DNA of 54,709 bases from an uncultured Lachnospiraceae bacterium (lineage in GTDB: Bacteria; Bacillota; Clostridia; Lachnospirales; Lachnospiraceae), in NCBI GenBank assembly GCA_910577165.1, contig CAJTLX010000018.1, forward strand, positions 1 through 54,709, written 5' to 3'. This document shows positions 8,631-18,500 of this stretch, in pieces (the stretch's first letter is position 1; each line of letters opens with the position of its first letter). Below the pieces are notes generated by a model that ran no database searches, was not told where the DNA came from, and worked only from the letters and a program-made list of their open reading frames with translations. The position numbers were made by a program, and so were the translations under genes.

Positions 8631-10682
8631 ATGAATCAAATGTTCAGAGAACAATCCGAAAAACGTCCAGCGGCGAAAAAATCAATTGGGAAACAGCCGA
8701 CGGCAAAACAGATTGCAAAACAGATCGCCTTTTATAATTCCGCTGCCTTTGATCAGGAATTCACTTGTACCGACGCTGTTCTCGGTGCAGTTTGTAGCGA
8801 GTTAAAAACTTCCTTTTTTGTCTGGTCGCCGCAGGCGCAAAGTATTGTTTTATGTTTATGTCCGCCGACAAAGGACGGTCACCCGAATGAAAATGCAGAG
8901 GAAGAACAAATTCCACTAAAAAAATCCTCCCATGGCATATGGAGTTACGAGAGGGATGAAATGTTGCATGGGATGTACTACCGCTATCTTATCACCATCA
9001 ATGATCAAGAATATTTGACCACTGATCCTTATGCGCGCGCCTGCTCCGCAAACGGTAAATTCTCAATGGTAGTCAACCTTGCACTTACCCATCCAAAAGA
9101 CTGGGAAAAGGACCATGGTCCGACTCTGTTGCAGCCGACTGACGCAATTCTCTATGAACTGCATCTGCGCGATCTCTCGATGGATTTTTCTGCGGGGATC
9201 AAAAACAAGGGGCGTTTTCTTGGGCTCGCCGAAAAGGGTACAAAAAATACTGCAAAAGATTCCACGGGACTTGACCATATAAAGGAACTTGGCATAACCC
9301 ACATTCATTTACTGCCCTGCTTTGATTTTTGCTCGGTGGACGAGACTGCACCTTCCTTTAACTGGGGGTATGATCCTGCGAACTACAATATCCCGGAAGG
9401 TTCCTACAGCAGCGATCCAAATAACGGGGCTGTGCGTATCCGGGAGATGAAAGAAATGATTCATGCCCTGCACAAAGAGGGACTGGGTGTGATTATGGAT
9501 GTGGTTTATAATCATACCGCCTTCGGACTGGACTCCCCTTTTAACCGGATGGTTCCATATTATTATTACCGCATGAACCCGGATGGGAGCTTTTCCAACG
9601 GCTCCGCCTGCGGCAATGAAACCGCCTCAGAACGCCCGATGATGCGCGCTTTTATCGCGGATTCCGTCGCATACTGGGCGAGGGAATACCATATCGATGG
9701 TTTTCGCTTTGATCTGATGGGTCTGCACGATATCAAGACCATGCAGGCTGTCCGCACACGCCTTGATGAGATCAATCCGCAGATTTTAATATACGGCGAG
9801 GGATGGGTAGGTGGTGAGAGTTTGCTTGAACAGTCTAAACGTGCGACAAAGGAAAACCTCGCCATTATCCCCGGGGTTGCCGCATTCAACGACAACCTGC
9901 GCGATGCAATTAAAGGGAGCGTGTTCGAGGCGAGGGAGAAGGGCTTTGTCAGCGGAAAAAAATATCTCTGCAACCAGATCCGCTTTGGTATTTGCGGCTG
10001 CACTCCTCACCCGCAGATCGATTTAAAAAAACTTCGGTCTTCTGAATTTTGGGCGGCTTCCCCCGCGCAGTGCATCAATTATGTTTCCGCGCACGATAAT
10101 CTCACGCTCTGGGACAAACTCACCTCATCCCACCCTTGCGGCAGCAAAAAGCAGCGCATCCGCATGAACAAGCTTGCGGCAGCTATCTATCTGACCGCGC
10201 AGGGCATTCCGTTCTTTTTGGCAGGGGAGGAATTTTTGCGCTCAAAACCGGCAGTTGACGGAGGATTTGACGAGAACAGCTACCAATCGCCCGATCGCGT
10301 CAATGCTATCAACTGGAAAAATCTTACAAAATATTATGCAGTGTACGAATACTATCGCGGGCTGATTGCACTGCGAAAGGCACATCCTGCCTTTCGCATG
10401 AATAGTGCAAAGGAAGTTGCTGCACATCTTTCCTTTCTTCCGGAATCGCCGGAGACGGAAAATACTGTGGGCTATCTGCTCTTCGATCATGCGGGCGGCG
10501 ACGAACTAAAAGAGATCTGTGTGCTGTTTAATCCAAACCGTGTCGCCGTAAGATTTAATATCCCTTACCGGACATGGAATATCTATGCAAATGCAGAATT
10601 TGCCAGCGATACGCCGCTTGGAACACTTCAGGGGAAGTCCCCCGTTGTTGAACCGATCAGTTGTCTGATTCTCGGTCGATAA
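8631..10682 (+). CDS. pulA: Type I pullulanase (GH13 glycogen/starch debranching enzyme)
   Basis: This cytoplasmic enzyme hydrolyses alpha-1,6 branches of pullulan, starch or glycogen fragments. The 683-residue chain has an early beta-sandwich (CBM48-like, about 50-155: SFFVWSPQAQSIVLC) and a GH13 barrel. The pullulanase signature FNWGYDP lies at 243-249. Catalytic residues are visible: D361 in GFRFDLMG (nucleophile), E390 in YGEGWVGG (acid/base) and D489 in SAHDN. There is no signal peptide, so it acts inside the cell, probably on stored glycogen or imported maltodextrin. A basic, Lys/Ala-rich stretch of 35 residues precedes the fold. A RBS (AGAGGTAAT) supports the ATG at 8631. Confidence 0.93.
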   Translation: MNQMFREQSEKRPAAKKSIGKQPTAKQIAKQIAFYNSAAFDQEFTCTDAVLGAVCSELKTSFFVWSPQAQSIVLCLCPPTKDGHPNENAEEEQIPLKKSSHGIWSYERDEMLHGMYYRYLITINDQEYLTTDPYARACSANGKFSMVVNLALTHPKDWEKDHGPTLLQPTDAILYELHLRDLSMDFSAGIKNKGRFLGLAEKGTKNTAKDSTGLDHIKELGITHIHLLPCFDFCSVDETAPSFNWGYDPANYNIPEGSYSSDPNNGAVRIREMKEMIHALHKEGLGVIMDVVYNHTAFGLDSPFNRMVPYYYYRMNPDGSFSNGSACGNETASERPMMRAFIADSVAYWAREYHIDGFRFDLMGLHDIKTMQAVRTRLDEINPQILIYGEGWVGGESLLEQSKRATKENLAIIPGVAAFNDNLRDAIKGSVFEAREKGFVSGKKYLCNQIRFGICGCTPHPQIDLKKLRSSEFWAASPAQCINYVSAHDNLTLWDKLTSSHPCGSKKQRIRMNKLAAAIYLTAQGIPFFLAGEEFLRSKPAVDGGFDENSYQSPDRVNAINWKNLTKYYAVYEYYRGLIALRKAHPAFRMNSAKEVAAHLSFLPESPETENTVGYLLFDHAGGDELKEICVLFNPNRVAVRFNIPYRTWNIYANAEFASDTPLGTLQGKSPVVEPISCLILGR

Positions 10683-10702
10683 ATTAAACTACTTTACAAA
10701 TC

Positions 10703-10740
10703 CGCAATCCCGTGCTAAGCTATTCTTGCGCGGGATTGCG
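10703..10740 (+). terminator. 10-bp stem hairpin after pullulanase gene
   Basis: CGCAATCCCG (10703-10712) and CGGGATTGCG (10731-10740) pair perfectly around an 18-base loop. There is no U-run; the next gene's ribosome site begins within 5 bases. It may be an intergenic processing hairpin or attenuator rather than a classic terminator. Confidence 0.55.
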
Positions 10741-10756
10741 CAGAAAGAGGGTAATT

Positions 10757-11566
10757 ATGGGAAGTATTATTGTTTTGTTTGCATTATGGTATATTTTTGT
10801 GGGAAGAAATCAGCCAAAAGCCTATCGGAAGGTAAAGAAAAATAAGAGCAAATGGCTTCCGATTGTAATTATTCTTATTATGCTCTCCATCGCCTCCTCC
10901 TCATTTTGGCTTCTATGGCCACTCCTTATGTTAGTGCTTCCGATCTACATATTTTATAAAATGATCCGCGCCATTCTCCCAAAAAAGGATACACAGAAAG
11001 AGGAAGACTACACCACTTACACGACAAAGCGCGAGCGCGACAATGCAATACCGCGCTCCTCTCAGCTTCCGGACGCAGTGAGCAAGCGTATCCGGATTGT
11101 GGAAAGATTTAACAAAAAATATGATCTGAACCTGACTGAAAATCAGATTCAGACCATGGTGGATGCCTCCTATGTTTCCACGGACTGGGAACTTTTTCTG
11201 CATTCCATGACAAAAGAGTACGCCTCAATTCATCAGTGGTTTGCCTCCTCACATGACGGATTTTTGCGTGTCTATCTGCGCGTATTTAACACACAGACCG
11301 TCTCGCCGGATATGCGCCAGCAAAAACAGATCTGCATTGACTCCTTCCGCCAGGTATTCCAGTACACTGACCTTTCTCTATACAATACATCAGCCTGGGA
11401 TATCCGTAATATCAACAATAAATTTATGACAAATTTTGATGACACTTCATTTATGCTTGCCTATCGTTTTCTGGAAGAAAACGGAATTCATAATAAACTG
11501 GGCTCGGTGAAAATTATGGATGCGGATGAGGAACTGGAAGCATTAAAGAGAAAGTATGAGGCATAA
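10757..11566 (+). CDS. Hypothetical membrane-anchored protein, 269 aa
   Basis: I do not recognise this family. The ATG at 10757 follows AAAGAGGG at good spacing. A short hydrophobic N-terminus (GSIIVLFALWYIFV) and a second long hydrophobic block (about residues 32-70: LPIVIILIMLSIASS, then WPLLMLVLPIYIF) suggest two or three membrane helices. A soluble C-terminal domain of about 170 residues follows, predicted helical and rich in Phe/Tyr. It sits 74 bases after pulA, possibly cotranscribed, and its stop is one base from the stop of the convergent htrA gene, with no room for a terminator. Confidence 0.75.
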   Translation: MGSIIVLFALWYIFVGRNQPKAYRKVKKNKSKWLPIVIILIMLSIASSSFWLLWPLLMLVLPIYIFYKMIRAILPKKDTQKEEDYTTYTTKRERDNAIPRSSQLPDAVSKRIRIVERFNKKYDLNLTENQIQTMVDASYVSTDWELFLHSMTKEYASIHQWFASSHDGFLRVYLRVFNTQTVSPDMRQQKQICIDSFRQVFQYTDLSLYNTSAWDIRNINNKFMTNFDDTSFMLAYRFLEENGIHNKLGSVKIMDADEELEALKRKYEA

Positions 11567-11567
11567 T

Positions 11568-12872
11568 TTACCTTTTTTTCCCTTCTGTGTGATCTCCTCG
11601 CTGTCCGAATATTACCGTCAGTTCCTTATCCACATAGGTTCCATTCTCAAGCACTTTTAACTCAAGAGTCCCTTCTGTGCCGCCCCTGGTGTAGCTGAGT
11701 ATGTGCATCAACTCCTCCATTGTTGAAACGCTCCTGCCGTTGATTCCAACAATAATATCGCCCAGATAAAGTCCAGCTCTCTGCGCCGGGGAATTTTTTT
11801 CAATCTTGGTCACACAGATCCCAATCGGCATACGGAAACTGTTTGCGTGCGCACTGTCCACATCTTTTCCCTCAATGCCAAGGTAGGCACTCTCCGCCTC
11901 GACAAGTTCCTCTCTATTCATCAGATCATTGATGATCGGCAATACTTCGCTGATTGGGATCGCATAGCCAATGCGCTCCACATCGGTATCCGCATATTTG
12001 ACTGAATTGATTCCGATCACCTGCCCGTTCGCATTTAACAGTGCCCCGCCACTGTTGCCGGGATTGATCGCGGCATCCACCTGGATCAGATTTAACGTCA
12101 CGCCCTCGGCGGTTACTTCCCGGTTAAGCGCGCTGACATAGCCCACTGTGACGCTCTGCCCATAGCCCAGTGCATTGCCGATCGCAATTACAAATTCTCC
12201 CATCTGAAGTTCCTCCGAACCCCCGATGCTGGCTAGGCGAATCTGGCGCAGGGTCTCAAAGGAAAGACTGCCAAGGGGCACCGATACCACAGCAAGATCA
12301 TCGTTCTCCTCCGTTCCTTTTATTTGGGCTTCTACCGTTGTCTTATCACAAAATTCAATGGATATCTTTGTTGCACCCGCAATCACATGATTATTGGTTA
12401 CTATCAGAAGTTCACGGTCACTCTGTCCGATAATAATTCCCGTTCCAGAAGAAATCTGCTCTTCCTTTTCTTGGTAATTTCTCCCGAAAAAATCAAATGT
12501 TGTTTGAACTTTTTCCGCTGTACAATTGATCGCGACAACCGCAGGCATTACATTTTCTACCACCGCAGAAACATCGGTGACAAAGGCACCCTCTACGTTT
12601 TCCGGATCTACTGTGGCGATTGGAGCATTTGGTGTCCCGTCAAGTTCACGGATTGGTTCCTTGCTTACCGCGCTGGTGTTCTCCCCCCTCCGATACCAGG
12701 AAACCCCCTGGAAGATCGAGGCGGCCAACACGCCTGTAACCACTGCCGCGGCGAAAAATAAAGCGAATTTCTTTCCTCCCTTTTTCTTAACTTTCTCCTT
12801 GTGCGTATGCTCGTGATATTCTCTGGCTTTTTCAAGATTTACCTGTCCTGCCGACGTTATATTCTGATCCAT
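11568..12872 (-). CDS. htrA: HtrA/DegP-type membrane-anchored serine protease
   Basis: This is an envelope quality-control protease of the trypsin-like S1C family. The 434 residues comprise a basic cytoplasmic tail, one membrane helix (about 36-55, FALFFAAAVVTGVLAA) and an extracellular protease domain with His162 (VTNNHVIAG), Asp192 (NDDLAVV) and Ser274 (GNSGGALLN). One PDZ domain follows, at about 340-425 (AGLYLGDIIVGING). The open frame extends 49 codons further upstream, but the ATG at 12872 has GAGGGAAA before it and starts just ahead of the cytoplasmic tail, so I use it. It lies downstream of pheA on the same strand with a 230-base gap. Confidence 0.93.
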   Translation of the reverse strand: MDQNITSAGQVNLEKAREYHEHTHKEKVKKKGGKKFALFFAAAVVTGVLAASIFQGVSWYRRGENTSAVSKEPIRELDGTPNAPIATVDPENVEGAFVTDVSAVVENVMPAVVAINCTAEKVQTTFDFFGRNYQEKEEQISSGTGIIIGQSDRELLIVTNNHVIAGATKISIEFCDKTTVEAQIKGTEENDDLAVVSVPLGSLSFETLRQIRLASIGGSEELQMGEFVIAIGNALGYGQSVTVGYVSALNREVTAEGVTLNLIQVDAAINPGNSGGALLNANGQVIGINSVKYADTDVERIGYAIPISEVLPIINDLMNREELVEAESAYLGIEGKDVDSAHANSFRMPIGICVTKIEKNSPAQRAGLYLGDIIVGINGRSVSTMEELMHILSYTRGGTEGTLELKVLENGTYVDKELTVIFGQRGDHTEGKKR

Positions 12873-12969
12873 ATTTTCCCTCTTTTCTGGATTCTGCTGC
12901 CGCCCTACCCTGCTTATTTTAAAAAAGAGAATTGATAAAACTGGGGTTTTTCTGTGAAAAAAGTGTGAA

Positions 12970-13043
12970 AGGGGCATAAGGAAAGCAAAAGGATTTTGAG
13001 TGTGACCCTTTTCACACAACCAGTTCGCGCTGCAAGCGCGAAC
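12970..13043. promoter_or_regulatory. Repeats and hairpin upstream of htrA
   Basis: GTGTGA...TCACAC (about 13000-13017) forms a small inverted repeat, and further GTGTGAAA units lie at about 12963-12970. Next to it is a perfect 9-bp stem, GTTCGCGCT-GCA-AGCGCGAAC (13023-13043). The hairpin is downstream of pheA and upstream of htrA; it lacks a U-run. The GTGTGA repeats could be an htrA operator. Confidence 0.4.
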
Positions 13044-13102
13044 ACGGGCAGATTAGCTGCTCCTAAAAAGCAGTCGCAGCATGACCGCAAATGTGAACAG
13101 CT

Positions 13103-14236
13103 CTATATTGTCCGATAATTCCCTAATATCTTCATCTCCAGTGCCTCGATGCGAATGCAGGCAAGCGTGTTCTGCACGGCAGCCTGGGTCAGATTTCCCT
13201 CAAAATCCACAAAAAAACGATACTCAAAATTTTTTCCGGAAAGCGGACGCGACTCAATTTTTGTCATGTTCCGATTATTGTAAATAATATTTGAGAGCAT
13301 ATTGTAGAGACTCCCCGTCTCGTGCGGAAGGGAAAAACAAATGCTGACCTTGTCCGCCGTGTCGAGATGTTCCTTCTGATTGGTAATAATAATAAAGCGT
13401 GTTGAATTGCAGTCCTCGGAATTGATCTGCTCCGCCAGCACAGAAAGCCCATAATTTTTTGCGGCGCGCACACTGGCGATCGCTGCTTTTGTCGGATCTC
13501 CTTCCTGCGCTACCCGGTGCGCGGCGTAGGCTGTACTTCCGCTTTCTATTGCCTGCATCTTTGGATAATCTTCCAGAAATTTCCTGCTCTGTAAAATTCC
13601 CTGCGCATGGGAATAGACTGTGCGAATCTCCTCAAGCGACGCGCCGGGAAGTCCTAAAAGTGCCTGGTTAACACGCAGGATATGTTCTGCAACAATATAA
13701 TTATCAAATTCTACTAATAAATCATAACTGTCTGTAATTCCGCCCGTCGTGGTATTCTCAATGGGCAACACCCCAAAATCTGCCTTTCCCCCCTGTACCG
13801 CCTCCATCACCTCATAGAAGCTTGCTGCCGGAAAACTGGTGATCTCCCTCCCAAAACATTCCTCCATTGCCTGCTCGGAATAAGAGCCATGCGCACCGAA
13901 AAATACGACCTTTGTTTCCTTTGTCCTTGGCAGATGGGACAGGACTTGAAACTGTTCTTCTTCCTGCTCTTTATTTAGCGTGTACTGTAACCGTCTGCTA
14001 ATGCTCATCAACTGTTTAAATACCTCTTTTATCGCGTGCCCGTTAAAATCATTGCTGCAAAGTTTCTGCACCGCTGCTAATTTTGCATCCTCCCTCGCCT
14101 TGTCAAAAATTGGCTTGCTCACGCTTCTCTTATATTCTGCGACATCCCCAGCCACTTGCATTCTGCGCTCAAACAGCTCGACAATCTGTCTATCAATCTG
14201 GTCAATCTCCGCCCTGGAATCCATTAAATCCACCAT
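13103..14236 (-). CDS. pheA: Bifunctional chorismate mutase / prephenate dehydratase
   Basis: This enzyme converts chorismate to prephenate and then to phenylpyruvate for phenylalanine synthesis. The 377 residues contain an AroQ-type chorismate mutase (about 1-90, SRAEIDQIDRQIVELFERR), a prephenate dehydratase domain (about 105-285, GAHGSYSEQA, LPIENTTTGG, STRF) and a C-terminal ACT domain for feedback by phenylalanine (about 295-377, with ESRP). The usual IENSxxG motif reads IENTTTG, a conservative change. The start has GGAG seven bases upstream. The next gene upstream is divergent, so pheA has its own promoter. Confidence 0.95.
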   Translation of the reverse strand: MVDLMDSRAEIDQIDRQIVELFERRMQVAGDVAEYKRSVSKPIFDKAREDAKLAAVQKLCSNDFNGHAIKEVFKQLMSISRRLQYTLNKEQEEEQFQVLSHLPRTKETKVVFFGAHGSYSEQAMEECFGREITSFPAASFYEVMEAVQGGKADFGVLPIENTTTGGITDSYDLLVEFDNYIVAEHILRVNQALLGLPGASLEEIRTVYSHAQGILQSRKFLEDYPKMQAIESGSTAYAAHRVAQEGDPTKAAIASVRAAKNYGLSVLAEQINSEDCNSTRFIIITNQKEHLDTADKVSICFSLPHETGSLYNMLSNIIYNNRNMTKIESRPLSGKNFEYRFFVDFEGNLTQAAVQNTLACIRIEALEMKILGNYRTI

Positions 14237-14387
14237 AAGTATTCTCCATTTCTTCTTTTTTGCACCTTATTTTGCTGTTTTATTATATCGTTTCTCTTTT
14301 GATTTTGCAAGTGGGGGTAGAAAAAAGCCTCTCTTTATGTTAAAATAATAATAACAAAACAACTATCTTTACATAAAGGGGGCTTTT

Positions 14388-15401
14388 ATGAAAAAGAAAA
14401 TTCTTACCATCCTTGTGCTGGTACTTGTTATTGGCGGTCTTATCACCTGGTCATACTATTCCACCAAAGTTTATTACAATGAGGGGGAGGTCACGGGCAA
14501 TCTTGCGGGCAATCTGTACAATGACGGACTTTTCTGTGAGATTGGCGATACCATCTATTTCTCCAATCCCGCCGACGACGGCGCACTCTACTCGATGAAT
14601 TTTAACTGCACTGATGTAAAAAAACTCTCCACCGACAAAGTAGCCTCGATCAACGCGGATGAACATTATATTTACTATTCCAGACGCAATTATGCAAAGG
14701 AATCCGCTAACAACAGCGCGCTGAGTTTTTACAATACTGGCATCTATCGCTACGGGCGAAAAAACGGGCGAACCACAATGCTCTTTGACGGGGCAAATGG
14801 TGTGTCCTGTCTGTTTGGCAACACTATTTTTTATCAGCACTATGACGAGAAGACCGCCATCCAGATGCACAGCGTGGATATTGATAAAAAAAATGCGGGA
14901 ATGTTTATCTCCGACGGGGGTGTGCCAGCCTCGATCCGAAATGGAATTCTCTATTATGCCGCCGACGATCGCGATCATTATCTGCACACGCTCAATTTAA
15001 AAACAAAGCAGGATAATGTGATTTTCAATGATAATTGTTTTATGCCGATCGCCATGCCCGGAGGAGTATACTATATTGCATCCAGCGACAATTATGCAAT
15101 TTACCGCATCGGTTACGACGGGGGAGAACCAGTTAAATTAGTGGATGAATTCTGTTTTACTTTTAATATCACGGAGGATGAACACTATTTATTTTATCAG
15201 ATCGATGGCGGCGATGACAACCGCATCGCCTGCCTCGACCTTTGGACTGGTATAACCAAAACCATTATGGACGGCAATTTCAAACAGATCAATATCACAA
15301 GCCGCTATGTTTTCTTCTCCGATTTTCAAGGGCATCGCACCTATGCCTACCAGAGGGAAAATGGCACCGTAAATATTTTTGAACCCCCGGTATTAAAATA
15401 G
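14388..15401 (+). CDS. DUF5050 beta-propeller-like membrane-anchored protein
   Basis: The 337-residue protein has an N-terminal membrane anchor or uncleaved signal (KKKILTILVLVLVIGGLITW). An extracellular part follows with repeated blades of the type DTIYFSNPAD, EHYIYYSRR, NTIFYQHYD, GILYYAAD, GVYYIAS, HYLFYQID and YVFFSD. Such aromatic-rich repeats are typical of DUF5050 proteins of Clostridia, which are predicted beta-propellers of unknown role. A strong AAAGGGGG site precedes the ATG. It is a single gene with its own promoter and terminator. Confidence 0.8.
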   Translation: MKKKILTILVLVLVIGGLITWSYYSTKVYYNEGEVTGNLAGNLYNDGLFCEIGDTIYFSNPADDGALYSMNFNCTDVKKLSTDKVASINADEHYIYYSRRNYAKESANNSALSFYNTGIYRYGRKNGRTTMLFDGANGVSCLFGNTIFYQHYDEKTAIQMHSVDIDKKNAGMFISDGGVPASIRNGILYYAADDRDHYLHTLNLKTKQDNVIFNDNCFMPIAMPGGVYYIASSDNYAIYRIGYDGGEPVKLVDEFCFTFNITEDEHYLFYQIDGGDDNRIACLDLWTGITKTIMDGNFKQINITSRYVFFSDFQGHRTYAYQRENGTVNIFEPPVLK

Positions 15402-15406
15402 CAATC

Positions 15407-15436
15407 GAGTAGGAGGTGATTTTTCCTCCTACTCGT
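15407..15436 (+). terminator. Strong hairpin after DUF5050 gene
   Basis: CGAGTAGGAGG and CCTCCTACTCG form a perfect 11-bp stem around an 8-base loop, 6 bases after the stop. No U-run follows. Confidence 0.65.
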
Positions 15437-15505
15437 TGCGCGGGGCGTGTGTTGCCTTAACAACTATTTTTCATGTGTGTTTACACGCATTTGCGCTTCT
15501 GCGCA

Positions 15506-18500
15506 TTATTTATGGTATCCGGCACTCCCCCGGATACCATAGAAATCCGTGCAGTACGCAGGATGAAGCTCGGCTTTTAAAAAATATTCCTCCGCCTTTT
15601 CTTTCTTTCCCAGTCCCAAATTTCCAAGTGCCATTAAATAATAGCAGTGCGCCCGGTTTCTCGCCGTATAATCCTCGTCAAACACCAGAAAATCCGGCAG
15701 GGAAACGGCAAAATAATCAATTTCCACCTTATCCCTAAGATGTGCTTCCCCGTAGTCAATCAGCCGGTAAAAGCTAGAGTTTGCTGCCGCTGTATTTCCT
15801 AATTTTTGCCAGGCAAGTCCCTGATATAAGATCATCTGTGCGGGCTGGTCATTGTAGTACATCGCGCCCGCTGGCTCTCCCACTCCCTCGGTGGCAAGAC
15901 GGAAAAACGCCGCTGCCTCGTCTTCTTTTCCCTGCGCCTGTGCGCAAAGTCCGAGATGATAATAAAGGTGATTGTCCTTTGTCCCCTCAAGTTTTCCCTC
16001 GCCAAGATTTTCCGGGCTAATCAGTGCGCGATGTAAAATTTCCTCCGCCTGCGCATAATTATTTTGACGCATCTTTTCTTTTGCCAACTGAAGAAGTGCA
16101 AATTCATACTGCGTGGTAATCCGTCCTTCACCCCCCTCCCACGGGTGAAAATGATGGGATAAAATTCCTTCTAATGCCCTTTGATATTCTCCGGTCGCAT
16201 TTAATAATGTAAGATATTCCACATAGAGATCATCCCGTTGCCTGATCAGATCTCTGTGTGCGAAAAATCCCTCCAGACGCTCCTTACCATTTTTCCCAAG
16301 CTTTTTATAGAGTTGATCTAATTCAAGAAATACCCGCGCGTCGGAAGGATCTAAAGCAAATGCGCACTCTAATTCTTTTTTTGCCGCCGCTCCATCCTTA
16401 TGTTTATTGTAGTACGCAATCGCGAGATTTCGATGTACCGTTGCAAAATCCGGATCTTTTTTTGCGGAACACTCCCACAGAGAAATTGCCTCCTCCCAGA
16501 CAAGCTTATCATAGAAAAAATTTCCAAGATAATAAGGGGCTTTTCGATTGCTGCCATTCTCTATGGCAAAGCGCAGCACCGCAATATCTTCCAGCTTGTT
16601 TGGAAAGCAGTAATCCGCAGGAGAATTCTCAGCGCGGGAAAGAAATTCCTGCAATTTGGAAAGATCTTCCTTCGTTTTTTTCTGCTTTTTTGCATAATAA
16701 TAGGCAGTATAATACCAGATTAGCGGGTTGGAACTTTCCGAAAAACTAATTCGTTTTAGAGCCTCCGAATACGCACCAAACTCCGCATAGTCCCTTGCCA
16801 GCATCAGGGAATCCTTCTCGCTCTGCTGCATGATAAATTCTTCCTTCGTCCCCGGCGTGCCAAGTATCGCCCTCTCGCTTGCGGAGAGAAAATCAAATGG
16901 ATCGAGCGCGAGATTTTCGTCTAACAGGGTACGTGCTTCCTCCTCCCTGCCCAATTTTCGCAAAAGATAGGCCTTTAATCCGCGCGCCTTGATATTGTGC
17001 ATATTCCGGATAAGCGATTTTTCAATATGTGCAAATGCCCCCTCCCAGTTTTCTTTTCTCGCGCAAAGCACCGCCAGATAATAGTAAGCTTTCTCCTGCT
17101 GTTCCGCGCTCCATGCTGCCTTAAAAAAGGCTTCATCGGCTTCTTCCTCTTTCTCCTCGTAGAGAAAATTCAGCCCCAAAAGATAGTAAGTCTCACTGTG
17201 GTAAGGATTTGGATTGCGCCAGGTAAGACGCTCTAACGCCTTTTTAAAATATCTTTCTGCCCGTGCAAACTGCCCGCGGGAGAGCAAAAGTTTTCCGTAA
17301 GCGTTATTGATGCGGATATCCCCCGGATCACGCTTTAATCCTTCCAGATAGTAGGGATCTGGCAAAAATGTTGCATGGCGGTACTGTTCTAGGTGCTGCC
17401 CTGTCAGATAAAGTTCCTCGTTCGTCATCAGTTTTTCCGGCACTGCTGCCGCCTCAGCAGGTTTTGGAAGTTCACTAATTTCCTCCTTTTCTCTCCGGTA
17501 AGAAATCAAACATTTCCCCTCCGCCATAACTTCAAGCATCAATTCTTCTTTCCCTTCATCTACAAACGAAATCGTTTTCCTATAGATCTTTGTCGGGGAA
17601 AGCTCCGTCTCCTCGTCAGCAAGGATCTGCCCGTGCAAAGAGAGACGAATATTTGCCCTTTTGTATTCCCTTGTCGCATAGACAATCACTTCCGCCCCTC
17701 CCTCCTTATCGGAAAGGGAAACCACAATATCCTTTGTCGCGTTGCTTACCTGCCCTACCGCTTTATACGGCATAAAATACTGGCAAAAAGTCTTTTCCTC
17801 AAATGGTTTTAACCAGGTAAAATCTGGCTGATTATCCGTGTAAACCCCCGTCATCAATTCAATATAAGGACCGTCCTCATCGGTCAGATTGCGATCCCAG
17901 GCTTTTCCGAAATCGCCGCATCCCCATGTCCACTGTTTCTTCCCCGGTGAGATATGGTGATCGGCGATATGCAAAAGCCCCGCACCCCTTTCGTAATTAT
18001 ATCCTCCGACAAAATCATAGTGGGAATTCTGTGCCATGTATGAAGTTGGAACCGGAATATTTTTATAGCGTGAGATGTCCACACCCTCGCTGTAATCTTT
18101 TTTATAGTATACCCCCGTCGCAATCGGAAAACGGGAGACATCGCGCTTGCCATGATCCATTACCGCGTGTACATCCGGCGGAAAAATGGACTGCGTATGA
18201 TCATTGACCGCAAATGCTGGATTTGCCCACCAGAGAAAGGTCTGTGGCAGCGGCGTGCGATTGTAAAGCTGCCCGGTAATTTCAATATAGGCTCTCCCCG
18301 GATACAGGGCAATCTTTGTAATTGCCTTTGTTCCGTACATCTCGTCCACATCATGAATCAAAACAGCGGCACTGTCATCTTTTCCATATTCCAAATGATA
18401 GGAAAGCGGCAGAAAAGTGCTTGGTCTGTGATGCTGTGGCCAGTTAAACTCAATTCCCCCGGAGATCCATGGACCGGTCAGCCCCACAAGTGCCGGTTTG

